Of a stretch of DNA of 64,000 nucleotides, positions 20,715 through 33,129 are shown in pieces. Each line of letters begins with the position of its first letter. The first letter of the stretch is position 1. A program made the position numbers and the translations under genes. Origin of the DNA: an uncultured Mycoplasmatota bacterium (GTDB taxonomy: Bacteria > Bacillota_I > Bacilli_A > Mycoplasmatales > Mycoplasmoidaceae); assembly GCA_949517355.1 (NCBI GenBank), contig CATDIL010000003.1:29856-93855 (forward strand). The letters are read 5' to 3'. The notes beneath the pieces were generated by a model that ran no database searches, was not told the DNA's origin, and was given only the letters and a program-made list of their open reading frames with translations.

Positions 20715-23117
20715 ATGTATAACCATAACCTAATAGAGAAAAAATGACAAAAATATTGGTTAGAACATAAGACTTTTCAATTTAAAGATAATGCTGATAA
20801 AAAGTTTTATGCTCTTGACATGTTTCCTTACCCATCTGGTCAAGGTTTACACGTTGGGCATCCAAAAGGTTATACTGCAACTGATGTAGTTTCTAGATTT
20901 AAAGTTCATCAAGGATTCAATGTTCTTCATCCTATTGGATGAGATGCTTTTGGATTGCCAGCTGAACAATATGCATTACAAACTGGTAATCATCCAAGAG
21001 AGTTTACCACTAAAAACATTAATCACTTTAGAGAACAATTAATGTCTTTAGGTTTTTGTTTTGACTATGGTAAAGAAGTTAATACTACTGATCCTAAATA
21101 CTTTAAATGAACCCAATGAATATTTTCAAAGTTATTTGAAAATAATTTAGCAGAAATCCAAGATATTGATGTTAACTGATGTGAAGGTTTAGGAACAGTT
21201 CTTTCAAACGAAGAAGTTTTGATTGTTGATGGGAAGATGGTCTCTGAACGTGGAAGTTTTCCAGTGATTAAACGCCCAATGAGACAATGGGTTTTAAAGA
21301 TCACAAAATATGCTGATAAATTGCTTGATGGCCTTAATGAAGTAGATTGGCCAGAATCTTTAAAATCAATTCAAAGAAAATGAATTGGTAAATCTGTTGG
21401 AGCATTAATTAAATTTAAAGCTAATGATTTATCATTAGATGTTTTCACGACTAGACCAGATACTATTTATGGAGTTAGTTATTTAGCGATTGCACCTGAA
21501 TCTTTATTATTAGACAAATTAACTTCTTCTCAACAAAAGACAGATGTAGAAAAATATGTTGCAATAGCTAAATCTAAGACAGATGTTTTAAGAAAACAAG
21601 AAAAAGATAAAACAGGTGTGTTTATTGGAACATATGCAATTAATCCAATTACTAATAAACAAATACCTATTTATGTATCTGACTATGTTTTAAAAGATCA
21701 TGGTACAGGAATTGTGATGGGTGTTCCGGCACACGATGAAAGAGATTACCAATTTGCTAAAAAATATAATTTACCAATTACATTTGTAATTGAATGTGAA
21801 AATCATAATGAAGCATTTACAAAAGATGGTATTCATATTAATTCACAATTAATTAATGGACTAAACAATAAAGATGCATCAAAAACAATTATTGATTATT
21901 TGACTAAAAATAACTTAGGCAAACAACATACAACATATAAATTAAAAGATTGAATTTTTAGTCGTCAAAGATATTGAGGTGAACCATTTCCAATTGTTTT
22001 TGATGAAAACAATAAGCCAATATTGGTAAAAGAATTACCAATTGAACTACCTTATATTAAAAATTTAAAGTTATCAAAAACTGGAGAATCACCATTAGTT
22101 AATGATCAAGAATGAATGAATGTTAATATTGACGGTAAACGTTATGCTAGAGAATCTAACACAATGCCTCAATGAGCTGGTTCTTGTTGATACTATTTAG
22201 GTTATATTCTAAAACAAGCTGATGGTTCGTATATTGATTTAAATTCGAAAGAAGCTTTTGAGTTACTTAAAAAATGATTGCCAGTAGATTTGTATATTGG
22301 AGGACAGGAGCACGCAGTTCTTCACCTTTTATATGCAAGATTCTGACATCGTTTCTTATATGATATCAAAGTAGTTCCTACAAAGGAACCATTTCAAAAA
22401 ATTATTAATCAAGGAATGATTTTAGGAGAAAACGGTGAAAAGATGTCTAAATCTAGGGGTAATGTAATTAATCCTGATGACATTGTTAAAACTCACGGAG
22501 CAGATGCATTAAGGTTATATGAAATGTTTATGGGTCCATTAACTGCATCTTTACCATGAACCGAATCAGGATTAAATGGTATTAGAAAATGATTAGATAG
22601 AGTTTATGCAATTTTTAATAATGAAAATATTAAGATTTGTAAAGATGCAAAACCTAATAAAGATTTAGAATTTGCATACAACAACTTTGTTAAAAAAGTA
22701 ACTAATTGTATTGATAAATACAATTTTAATGTTGGAATATCAGAAATGATGATCTTTATTAATGAATGTTATAAAAATACAACTCTTCCATTAGACTACA
22801 TGATAAACTTCCTAGTTGTGTTATCGTGTTATGCTCCTCATTTAGCTGAAGAACTATATTCTTCATTTAATAATAAATCAATTTTTACTGCTAAATGACC
22901 AACATTCTCTGATGCAGCATTAGTTAAGTCAACTGTTAGTTTACCAATTTCTCAAAATGGTAAATTGAGAGATGTAATGGAGATTGATGTTAATACACCA
23001 AAAGATCAAGTTATTCAAATGGCAAAATCTCGTGATAAGGTTAAAAACTTTATTGATGGTAAACAAATCAAAAAAATTATTTATGTTCCCGGAAAAATTT
23101 TAAACTTTATTTTGTAA
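20715..23117 (+). CDS. leuS: Leucyl-tRNA synthetase
   Basis: Class I synthetase charging tRNA-Leu (one such tRNA at 41759). 800 residues. HVGH at 46-49 is the HIGH motif and KMSKS is at 576-580. The CP1 editing domain is present, shown by [15 protein letters not shown] in the middle third; Mycoplasma mobile is known to lack it. Many TGA codons are Trp. Start ATG 20715 gives [15 protein letters not shown], the normal N-terminus. The stop is one base before the helicase gene ATG. Confidence 0.96.
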
Positions 23118-23118
23118 T

Positions 23119-24462
23119 ATGCACTTCACTGAATTAAATTTTAAAAATTGAATAATTGATGAATTAAATGAATTAAAAATTACAAGACTAACTGAAATTC
23201 AAGAAAAAACAATTCCATTAGTCTTAAGAAATAATTCACTAATTATTTCTAGTCAAACAGGAAGTGGTAAAACATATTGCTATTTATTACCAATTTTAAA
23301 TAAAATAGACTTTTCATTAAACAAAACTCAAGCATTAATTGTTTTACCTACTAAAGAATTAGCGAGACAAGTTAATTCAAAAATTAATGATTTTAAAAAA
23401 GTTAACAATCAAATTAAAAATATTAATCTTATCGAAAATAAACCAATCAATATTAATAATTTACCACATATCATTGTTGGAACGCCTGTTAAAACAAAAG
23501 AATTTGTAGACAAATACAAAATTAAAGATTTAACATATTTTGTTTTAGATGAAGCAGACATGTTGTTTGACTTAGGTTTTACAAATGTCATAGATGAAAT
23601 ATTTAAAAGAATTGATACTCAATCTTTAATTAAGATTGCTTGCTCTGCAACTCTTCATGAATCTTTATCTAATAAATTAAGAAAGTATTTAAAAAATACA
23701 AAAGTTATTCTTAATTCAAAATCAATATGAGTTAATCCTAACATTACTCACAACATTGTATATTCATCAAATTTTGATGATCACCAAGGAACGCTATTGA
23801 AACTAGTAAACATTATTAATCCTTTTTTTGGAATTATCTTTTGTAACACAAAAAATGAAGTTAATGATTTATATAAATTATTAAAAACACAAAACATTGA
23901 TGTAGTAAAACTTCATAAAGATTTGTCAATCAATGAACGTAAGAAAATTTTTAAAGATGTTAGCAATCTTAAATATAAATATTTAATTGCTACAGATTTA
24001 GCCAGTCGTGGATTAGATATTAAAGGTGCTGATGTTGTTATTTCTTATTCAATGCCTGTTGATGACACATGATATATTCATAGAACTGGAAGAGCTGGAA
24101 GAAATAATACAAAAGGTACAAGCTATCTTATTTATAGTCCAAAGAATGATAATCAAATTAACAGATTAATTAAGAAATCAATTAAATGAAATTTTTTATT
24201 CATTGATAAACAAAATAAATTAGTAAATAAAAATTTAAAGTTAAGAATAAAATCTAAACCAAAATTTGATTCAATAACAAATGCTGAAATTCAAAAGATA
24301 ATTAGAGTAAACTCTAAAAAGGTAAAACCTGGTTACAAAAAAAAGATCAAACAACAAATCAACAAGATTAAACAAAAAAAGAAACATGAATATATTGAAA
24401 AACAAGTAAAGCAAAGACTGTTAAATAATAGTATTAGAAGAACTAAATATAATAAAAAGTAA
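23119..24462 (+). CDS. DEAD-box ATP-dependent RNA helicase
   Basis: 447 residues. Q-motif region TRLTEIQEKTIP, motif I SQTGSGKT (45-52), motif II DEAD (144-147), SAT in CSATL, ATDLASRGLDIKGAD and motif VI HRTGRAGR (321-328). After about residue 370 comes a strongly basic K/R/Q-rich tail for RNA binding. Likely CshA/DeaD-like, acting in mRNA decay or ribosome assembly. The start overlaps the leuS end region by spacing of one base, and the stop overlaps the next ATG. Confidence 0.93.
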
Positions 24463-26144
24463 TGAACAATAAATTTGTAGAAAATAAAAGAGCTTATGAG
24501 TTGTATGTAAAAACTCCTCTATTAAAAGCTCTATTAAAAATTATTATCCCCGGATTATTAATTTCATTAATGATGGGAGTTTATTGATTTATTGACCAAA
24601 TCATGTTAGCTAGATTAGTTCCACATGATAATATTCATACTTGTGAACATTTGTTTGGTTTTGATGAAAACACAATTAGAACATGAATTAGTGAAAACGG
24701 TAATAATCTAGTATTCTATGGACCTGGTGAAGTAATTAAATCAGCAATTACCATTTCTTCACCTATTTCATTATTGATTTTGTGTCTTTCGTTCTTTATT
24801 TCTACTGGAACAGCAATTATTTTTACACAAGCAATTGGTAAAAATAATCGTGAAAAAGCACAAGAAGCTTACAAAATTGGTTTTTATGCAACTGCAACGC
24901 TAGGATTAATGTGAACATTTGTTTTTGGGTGTTTCTGTGAGCAAATCTTAACATCAATGGCTGGTAATAAGGTTATTGTTACTAGTGGTGCTCATGTGGC
25001 TGAACTTCAAAAATATTATGATACAGTTCACCAATTACAAATTAAATATGCACATGATTTTATTTTTATATTGTCACTTGGACCTGTAATTCCATGTTTA
25101 ATTAACTTGTTCTCAGTTTTAATTAGATCAGAAGGTAGATTAATAGTTCCGACAGTTGTTGCAATAGCGGCAAACATTATTAATGTTTTGTTGGACTTTG
25201 TATTAATTTGATATGCAAAATTAGGTATGATGTCTGGAGGTATTGCAACATTTTCAGGATGAATAATTAATTTATTTTCTTTATTAGTTTATGTTTGATA
25301 TTTAAATCATAAAAATAAATTTACATGAATTAACTTTAGAGCCTTATTTGTTAAAGTTAAAATGAACTTTAAATTGTTATTACCAATCATATTGTTGGGT
25401 TTATCAGGAGTTTTGGTTGACTTTACATATTCGATTGCAATGATGGTATACTTACCAATTTTATCTAAGACATCAACTATTATTGGAGTATCGGGTGGTG
25501 GAGAATATTTTATGACAATATCAGCAGGAGTGCTACCGGTTTTAAACTTATTGTTTTCAACTATGTGAGGTATAGTTGATGGTAGTCGTCCAATTAACTC
25601 ATATAACTATTCAATTTGTAATTTTAAAAGAATCAGAAAAACTTATTTATACACTGTTTTAATTTCATTAGAATTTGCTTTAATATGTTTTAATATATTA
25701 GTTTGATCAAGTGAATATGTTTTAAAATTTTTTGAAATTCAAGATGCAATGTTAGCAGATGGTAAAAAATACATCATAATTGATGCGTTGATGTTAATCT
25801 TTTTTTCATTCCAAGTACCAACGATTTTAACTTTCCAAGGAACAAATAATATATTAAGAGCTAATATTGCATCTATTACTCAAGATGCTCTTGTATTTTA
25901 CCCAGTGCTATTCACAACACAACAAATTGCAATAAAAACAAATGTTATTTGAGTGTTGATCTCTACTTTCTCAATAAGCGCTTTAATTTCCTCTATATTA
26001 TTAACAATATACTGTGCTTGATATTTAACAAGAAGGTTAGGATTTATTAAGATTAAAACTCCAATAAATGGTGAACTTAAAAAATTTATTGTTCCTGCAA
26101 ATTTACAAAAAATGTCTTTAGCTGAAAAAGCTTTAGACTACTAA
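24462..26144 (+). CDS. MATE-family efflux transporter
   Basis: Integral membrane protein of 560 residues with about twelve hydrophobic segments. The start KTPLLKALLKIIIPGLLISLM is typical of the MATE family (a Pro in TM1, then WFIDQIMLARL). A 70-residue insert after TM1 and internal duplication of the N and C halves are visible. Probably exports drugs or metabolites with Na+ or H+. Substrate not inferable. Its end overlaps miaB on the other strand by 12 bases. Confidence 0.8.
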
Positions 26145-27572
26145 TTCTCCATTAAGTGAAAATCTTGATGCAGAAGTAATTTTTACATTAACAATGTCAC
26201 CAACTTTACATTTACCTGAAAAGTTAACAACTTTTCAATTTGGTGAATAACCAGTAAAAATTTTATTGTTTGTTTTTGAAGTTCCTTCCACTAAAATTTT
26301 TAATGTTCTACCAACATATTTTTCATTATTTTCTTTAGAATATTTTTTAACTAATTCATTTAGTTTTGTTAATCTGTTTCATTTAGTTTCTGAAGAAATT
26401 TTATCTTCCATTCTAGCAGCTGGCGTACCACTACGTGGAGAGAAGATGAAAGTATATGCATTATCAAATTTTATTTTTTTATAAAGCTTTAACGTGTTAT
26501 TAAATGCTTTGTCTGATTCATTTGGGAATCCAACAATAATGTCTGTAGAAATTGCAACATCTGGAATGTTCTTTTTAATGTAATCAATTTTTTTAAGATA
26601 TTCATTAATTGGAACCTTACGATTCATTTTTTTAAGAATTTCTTCATCACCTGATTGAACAGGTAAATGAATATAGGGCATGATGTTAGGATATTTTTTC
26701 ATAACATCAACAATTTTAAGATCAAAGTTTCAAGGATTAGATGTAACAAATCTAACTCTTGGGATATTTGTTTTAGCAACTTCTTCTAATAAATCTCAGA
26801 ATTTATAAGATTCATCATACAAATCAATTCCATAGGAATTGACATTTTGTCCTAATAATGTGACTTCTTTATAACCTTGTTTAATCAAATCATTTACTTC
26901 TTTTAAGATATCTTCTTTAGTTCTTGAGTGCATTTGTCCTCTAACATAAGGAACAATGCAATAAGTGCAAAAATTATCACAACCTTGCATGATGTTAACA
27001 AACGATTTAATTTTAGAGTTAATAACTGTAGGGATACTTTCAATTATTGATTTTGGTTGAGATAAAACTTTAATCACTCTTTTCTTGTTTTTAACTACAT
27101 CATAGATGACTTCCGGTAGTTCATCAATATTATGAACGCCAACAATGAAGTTAATATTGTTATTAGTATTCATTATTTTCTTAATAACATGCTCTTCTTG
27201 ACTCATGCAACCACAAATACCAAAAAGTAAATTTGGATTTGTTTTTTTAAGTTTACTTAAGAAACCAATTTCACCAAAAACTTTCTTTTCAGCATTTTCT
27301 CTAATAGCACAAGTATTAAGAATGATTAAATTTGCTTTTAAGATCTCTGGTTCATACTTGTATCCTAACTTTGTTAGGATACCGATAATGTGTTCAGAAT
27401 CTTTAAAATTTGATTGACATCCATAAGTTCTGACACAAAAAGTTAAACCCTTACCAAGGTTTTGGTACTTTTTATTTAATTTAAAATTTTGAATAGTTAA
27501 AGATTTTTTTGATCTTTTAGCAGATTCCTTATAACTAGGAATATTTTTAATATCGAACTTATTAGAGGTCAT
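26133..27572 (-). CDS. miaB: tRNA-2-methylthio-N6-dimethylallyladenosine synthase (MiaB family)
   Basis: Radical-SAM methylthiotransferase, 479 residues. The UPF0004 domain carries cluster cysteines Cys52, Cys88 and Cys122; the radical-SAM site is CDNFCTYC (198-205, C-x3-C-x2-C). A TRAM-like end follows. The ~45-residue N-terminal extension is like that of Firmicutes MiaB, which favours MiaB over MtaB. It needs two [4Fe-4S] clusters, noteworthy in a Mollicute, and fits the FeoAB iron importer in this window. TGA codons are Trp. Confidence 0.88.
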
Positions 27573-27600
27573 TAATGCTTATATAATATTTTGTATAAGA

Positions 27601-27618
27601 TATTATTATTATTATTAT
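27601..27618 (+). repeat. TAT trinucleotide repeat (6 units) in a lipoprotein promoter
   Basis: Six TAT units run directly into the -10 sequence TATAAT (27616-27621), 11 bases before the lipoprotein ATG. The repeat occupies the -10/-35 spacer, so unit gain or loss would change promoter spacing. Confidence 0.7.
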
Positions 27619-27632
27619 AATTAGTAAAAACT

Positions 27633-28472
27633 ATGAAAATGAAAATCAAAGTTATATCATTAGTACTAGCAACAGTTGCCTTGTCTCCGGTTGCTATTAG
27701 TTTGTCTTCTTGTGCTCCACAAGTGTCTAATAATTTCAAGTACATTGATTATTCAATGATTGAAGATGCATCTAATGATGTTACTTGAGGTGAATTAAAA
27801 ACTCCAAATGTTTCATTAGATGACTTATTATTTGGAACAAATAAATTCAACGAAGGTAATTATGTTGTGATGTTTAGCACAATATCTTATTCGGCATCTG
27901 GCAATATTGGAAGTTATGCTTATGACCTTATCTTTAATAATGACTCATCAACATACAATATTAATGATTGAGCGGTTGAAAAAAACTCATCATTAGCAGA
28001 AATTTATAGACAATCACTTCGAAATGATAAAGATGCTAAATGAGGAACAGAAGCTTCTGGATTAGCGTTTGTTTCTGTAAATGACATAGCAGGTAAAAAC
28101 GATACTGTTTTAAGTCCTTTTTCAAAATGAACAGAAGATGATAAAAACATTAAAGATCCAGATGGTAAAAGTTTAATTACTAAAAATCAAGTTGGTAAAT
28201 ATATTAGAAATGATGCAGCGGCTAAAAATTTTAGAGCTGTTATTGATAAAATTAAAGTTTTATTCTCTAATGCTGATACTACTTATTCAGTTCCTACACA
28301 ATCAGATTCTGAACCATGATACAGTAGATGTAGAGATGTTGCACCTTATTTTATTTGTTGAAAAAAAGGTAAACCAATAGGTTTTCTAACAGCTTCTAAT
28401 ACTGATGATAAAGATAGCATTATGGACAAATTTGATGACATTTATAAAGATGAAGATTCATCAAGTAACTAA
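27633..28472 (+). CDS. Lipoprotein, function unknown
   Basis: 279 residues. Signal peptide MKMKIKVISLVLATVALSPV followed by the lipobox SLSSC with the modified Cys at 27, so it is processed by Lgt (encoded at 32021) and anchored on the outer face of the membrane. The mature part is acidic and hydrophilic, with several TGA Trp codons and an Asp/Ser-rich end. No family recognised. Promoter TATAAT 27616-27621 within a TAT repeat; no Shine-Dalgarno. tRNA-Thr follows 6 bases after the stop. Confidence 0.85.
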
Positions 28473-28478
28473 TCATTA

Positions 28479-28552
28479 GCTGAATTAGTTTAGTGGTAAA
28501 ATAAGTGAATGGTAATCACTCGCCCCGAGTTCGATTCTCGGATTCAGCACCA
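28479..28552 (+). tRNA. tRNA-Thr (anticodon GGT)
   Basis: Acceptor GCTGAAT/ATTCAGC, anticodon arm AGTGA-ATGGTAA-TCACT giving GGT, T arm CCGAG-TTCGATT-CTCGG, discriminator A and encoded CCA. Starts 6 bases after the lipoprotein stop and may be co-transcribed with it. Confidence 0.93.
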
Positions 28553-28570
28553 TTAACTTATAGCATTAAA

Positions 28571-28594
28571 AAATAAGGTTTATACCTTATTTTT
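28571..28594 (+). terminator. Terminator after tRNA-Thr
   Basis: Perfect 9-bp stem (28571-28579 with 28584-28592), loop TTAT, then T-rich sequence. The fhs promoter begins immediately after. Confidence 0.85.
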
Positions 28595-28608
28595 ATTTTG
28601 TTAATTTT

Positions 28609-28616
28609 GCTATAAT
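28609..28616 (+). promoter_or_regulatory. Extended -10 promoter of fhs
   Basis: TGC followed by TATAAT at 28611-28616 forms an extended -10 box, six bases before the fhs ATG. Transcription would start at or next to the initiation codon, so the mRNA is probably leaderless. Confidence 0.6.
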
Positions 28617-28622
28617 ATAACT

Positions 28623-30197
28623 ATGAAAAATCTTGTTAATATATTAAAAAAATATAGAGTTGATGTAGACTCTGCTATCACATACGGAAAATACATTGCT
28701 AAAATTAAACCAATTTTTAAAAAACCAGCTACTAATAAAAAATTAATTCTAGTAACTGCTACTTCACCAACACCTGCTGGAGAAGGTAAAACAACAGTAT
28801 CAATCGGATTAAACGACGGGCTAAATAAAATTGGCAAATCATCAATAGTTGCTATTCGTGAACCATCTATGGGTCCGGTTTTTGGTGCAAAAGGTGGAGC
28901 GAATGGTGGTGGTAAATCACAAGTTATCCCTAAAGAAGATATAGATTTTCATTTCACTGGAGATATGCATGCAATTACTGCTGCTAACAACTTAATTGCA
29001 GCGTGCGTTGACAACGAAGTTTATTGAAATTCTTCACTTAATATTGATCCAAATAAAATTATTTGAAAAAGAGTTGTTGACATGAATGATCGTGGTTTAA
29101 GACAAATCACAGTCACAATTGATCCTAAAAAAAATATTACATATAAAACAGGATTTGATATTACAGCAGCATCTGAACTAATGGCTATTTTTTGTTTATC
29201 AAAAAATATTGATGAATTGGCAAATAAGATTAATAACATTGTTGTTGCTTATACCAAAGATAATAAACGAGTATATGTAAAACAATTAGGTATTACTAAT
29301 GCAATCTTAAAAATTTTACATACTGCATTTTATCCAAATGCCGTTCAATCGCTAGAAGGTAATTTAGCGTTAATTCATGGTGGTCCTTTTGCAAATATTG
29401 CTCATGGTTGCAATACGATTATTACAACTAACACAGCAATGAATATTGCTGATTACACAGTAACTGAAGCAGGATTTGCTAGTGAATTAGGCGCTGAAAA
29501 GTTTATTGATATTGTTACAAATGAATTAGGAAAATTCCCTAATGTTGTTGTTCTAGTAACATCATTAAGATCATTAAAACTTCATGGAGGTCAAACAGGT
29601 GATTTATCTATTGAAAATATTGAAGCCCTTAAAAATGGTTTTGATAACCTTCAAAGACATATTAATAACATTAAAAATTTCAATATACCATTTGTTGTTG
29701 CTATCAACCAATTCCATACAGATACTAAAAATGAAATTAATACTATTCAAAAATTCTTAACTCAACAAAAAATTCCATTCTCATTATGCACAAACTTTGC
29801 TAATGGTTCTAAAGGAACAACTGATTTGGCAAAGAAAGTTGTTACATTATGTAACAAACGTTCTAATCCTAAAAGAATTTATGAACTAGTAGATCCTTTA
29901 AAGACTAAAGTTGAGAAGATTTGTAAAAAATGTTATGGTGCTAGAAAGGTTGTTTATTCAGATTTAGCTCAAACGAAACTTAAAGAGTTTTCTAAACTAA
30001 AAGGTTATTATGTGTGTATGGCTAAAGTTCCTGGAAGTTTAACAGACGACCCTACTATTTCTGTTATTGACAAACCTTTTGACATTCATGTTAAAGATAT
30101 AGTTTTAGCAAATGGCGCTAAATTTATCATTTTATTAACAGGAAGTATTTTTAGAATGCCTGGTTTATCAAAAGAACCACAAGCTAAAAAAATGTAA
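28623..30197 (+). CDS. fhs: Formate--tetrahydrofolate ligase
   Basis: Joins formate, ATP and THF to 10-formyl-THF, feeding purines and Met-tRNA formylation; in reverse it can yield ATP. 524 residues. P-loop TPAGEGKTT at 50-58, then the conserved [20 protein letters not shown] and HFTGDMHAI segments, and [19 protein letters not shown] near the end. TGA codons are Trp. First gene of a tight run fhs-tilS (2-base gap)-hprK. Confidence 0.95.
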
Positions 30198-30199
30198 TT

Positions 30200-31081
30200 A
30201 TGAAAGAGTATCTAGCAGCGGTGTCAGGCGGGCCAGACTCAATGGCTCTGCTTGATATTTATAAAGATAAAATATATGCTGCTTGCCATGTTAATTACAA
30301 CAAAAGAGAAACAGCAGTTCGTGATAAAAATATTGTTAGACAATATTGCAAGAAGCATAATATTAAATTTTATTGTTTAGATGTCACAAAACAAATGTAT
30401 GCTTCATACAAGCAGCATAATTTTCAAACAATTGCTAGAATTATTCGTTATGAATTCTTTTTAAAGGTTGCTCATAAAACTAATAAGAAAAAAATTTTGA
30501 TTGCTCACAACTTAGATGATTTTGCAGAAACTGCATACATGCAACAAGTTCGTTCTTCTAATTCGTTATTCTATGGTATTGCTAAAAATAATTATTACAA
30601 TGACTTATTAATTAAAAGACCATTAATTAGTAAAAGAAAACAAACATTAGAAGATTATTGTATTAAACATAAAATTCCTTATGGTATTGACGAAACTAAT
30701 TTAATGGATATTTATGAAAGAAATAAAATCCGAAAATTAATTTCATCTTGATCTTCATTAATGTTTGAAAAATATATTAAACAGATTAATATATTTAACA
30801 AAAAGAATGCTAGTAAATTAAAAACCACTAATAAATGATTTAATAAATGATCTGAATCAAAATATCAAAATAATGTTTTTATCAAGATTCCTAATAACGT
30901 TAAAATTCATGTAATATACGTTTTTTTATCAAAAAACGAGATTCATGGATGCTCATCTAAGAAATTAGATGCTATTGCAAAGTTTATTTGTTCTGATAAT
31001 CTAAATGTGGATTATAGATTAGCTGAAAAAACACTTTTGCATAAAAATAAAAACAACATATCAATTATTAAATTAAAATAA
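30200..31081 (+). CDS. tilS: tRNA(Ile)-lysidine synthase
   Basis: Converts C34 of the CAU tRNA-Ile to lysidine. 293 residues, short as in mycoplasmas. The PP-loop SGGPDS is at 9-14, and IAHNLDDFAET supplies the second ATP-site motif. The C-terminal half is weakly conserved and contains TGA Trp codons. Lies between fhs and hprK. Confidence 0.92.
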
Positions 31082-31085
31082 TAGT

Positions 31086-32021
31086 ATGAAGAATAATAAA
31101 AAAAGTATTACTGTTCAAAGTTTAATTGATCAATTTGATTTTGAAGTTTTATATAAAGGTAATGTTAGAAATAAGATTTCTATTCCAAGCTTGAATAGAA
31201 CTGGTATTGAATTAGCTTCACAACTTATTTTTAATAAATTATTAACAACAGTTCTATGAAGTACTAACGAGAGTAAATTCTTAGATTCATTAAGCAAATC
31301 TGAAGTTAAAAAAAGATTTAAATTTGTTTTATCATTAAATCCACCTGTAATTATTGTCACAAAACACTTTTCTTATACCCAAGAGTTATTATCAATAGCT
31401 AAAGATTTCTCTACAGTAATTATTAGAAGTTCAATGAGCTCATCTGAGTTGTATCTAACAGTTGCTTCATGGATTAATGAAAAACTAGCAAAATACACAA
31501 TGGTTCATGGAACATTGATTAGTGTCTTCGGATTAGGTGTATTAATTCAAGGAGAATCAGGTGTAGGTAAATCAGAAGTTGCTATGGAATTGATTAAAAA
31601 AGGTCACTTATTCGTAGCGGATGATGCTGTTGATGTTACAAACATTGGTGGTAAATTACACGGTAAAACAAATGCTGTAAGCAGTTCTTTTATTGAGGTA
31701 CGTGGTATTGGCATTCTTAATGTTGCTAAAATGTTTGGTGTAGAAAAAGTAGAAAAATCAGCAAGCATTGATTTAGTAGTTGAAATGAAAAAAGTTGATA
31801 GCAATGTAACACTTCAAAGACAAGACTTTGAAAGAGTTGGTAAGCAAACTAAATATAAAACTATTAATGGAGTTAAAGTTCCTTTATATGTGTTACCAAT
31901 TACACCAGGTCGTAAAATGTCTGATTTAGTTGAAACAGCTGTTACCGACTATAAATTAAAACAAGAAGGATACAGTTCAGCTAATGAATACATTCAAAAT
32001 TATAGAAAGGTAATGAAGTAA
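31086..32021 (+). CDS. hprK: HPr kinase/phosphorylase
   Basis: Phosphorylates HPr on Ser46 and removes it again, linking sugar transport (ptsG at 60887) to metabolic state. 311 residues. P-loop GESGVGKS at 156-163 and the family signature EVRGIGILNVAKMFG. The N-terminal domain begins MKNNKKSITVQSLID. The last base is shared with the lgt start; hprK-lgt order is common in Gram-positives and mycoplasmas. Confidence 0.95.
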
Positions 32022-33121
32022 TGTTGTTAGATGTGCCTACACCAAACATTCCAGAAGATGTTGATGTAGCATTTAGGATTGGGTCTATAGAGATCCAATG
32101 ATATGGTGTTTTTGTTTTCTTGGGTTTTTGTACAGCTATTTTATTAGCATGTTTAAAACTTTGAAAACAATATAAAATTTCTGTTGAACCATTTTATTGA
32201 TTTTGTTTAATGGGTATTCCAGCAGCAATATTAGGAGCAAGATTCTGATCTTGTTGCTTAGGTGATGCTAAATGACCTATTTTTTGAAATTTTAAAGGGG
32301 GCGGGTTAGCAATAGAAGGTGGAGTTGTTTTAACTGTTATTGTTGCTTGTATATGGTTCCCGTATATATTGAAAAAACCAAAATATCAGATTAGAGACTT
32401 ACAAGTTAAACCGGAAGTGGTGAGACAAGTGTCAATGTGATGTTACGTTGATGCAATTATTCCTTGTATTTTAGTTGGTCAGTTTTTAGGAAGATGAGGA
32501 AACTATTTTAATCAAGAATTGTATGGACCAGTTGTTACAAACGAATCTTTTCAATGGTTTTTGTATCGTTGTTTACCTTATATGTATATAAACAATTCTT
32601 GACATGTGCCGCTTTTCTTATATGAAGGCTTATCTAACTTGATTTTCTTTTTCATACTTTATTTTGGAATAGAAAGAATATCTAAGAGAAAGTGTGGAGA
32701 TTTAGGTTTAATTTATTTCTTGTGATATGGAATTCTTAGAACTATTATGGAACCGTTTAGGTCTGAGAAGTTCACATTTAAAGCAACATATATAATGTCA
32801 GCTATTTGAATTGCAATAGCTGTTTGTTTATTACTATTAAACCGATTTGTATTTCCTAAATTAAGAAAATATAGATTTTCATATATTCCGTGTGAAGGAA
32901 TAAGACACTTTAGTGTAAAAACATACTTAAAAACAAATTTGTCATTTAAAAAGTTTTCACTTTCTCATTATCCATCAAAAAAGCCAGAGGTTAATGCTCA
33001 AAAAAACGCAAAAATTAATTATTTACAAGATAAACTTAATTTTGAACAAAAAAAACATGATATCAATACTAAAAATTTTGTGAGAAAACCAGAAGAAATG
33101 TTTTATTATTTAAATAAATAA
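32021..33121 (+). CDS. lgt: Prolipoprotein diacylglyceryl transferase
   Basis: Adds diacylglycerol to the lipobox Cys of prolipoproteins such as those at 27633 and 19282. 366 residues, seven hydrophobic segments. The signature GRWGNYFNQELYG is at 157-169 with TGA as Trp. After TM7 (about residue 285) an ~80-residue basic cytosolic tail is longer than in most Lgt proteins. Overlaps hprK by one base. Confidence 0.94.
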
Positions 33122-33129
33122 TTAAATTT

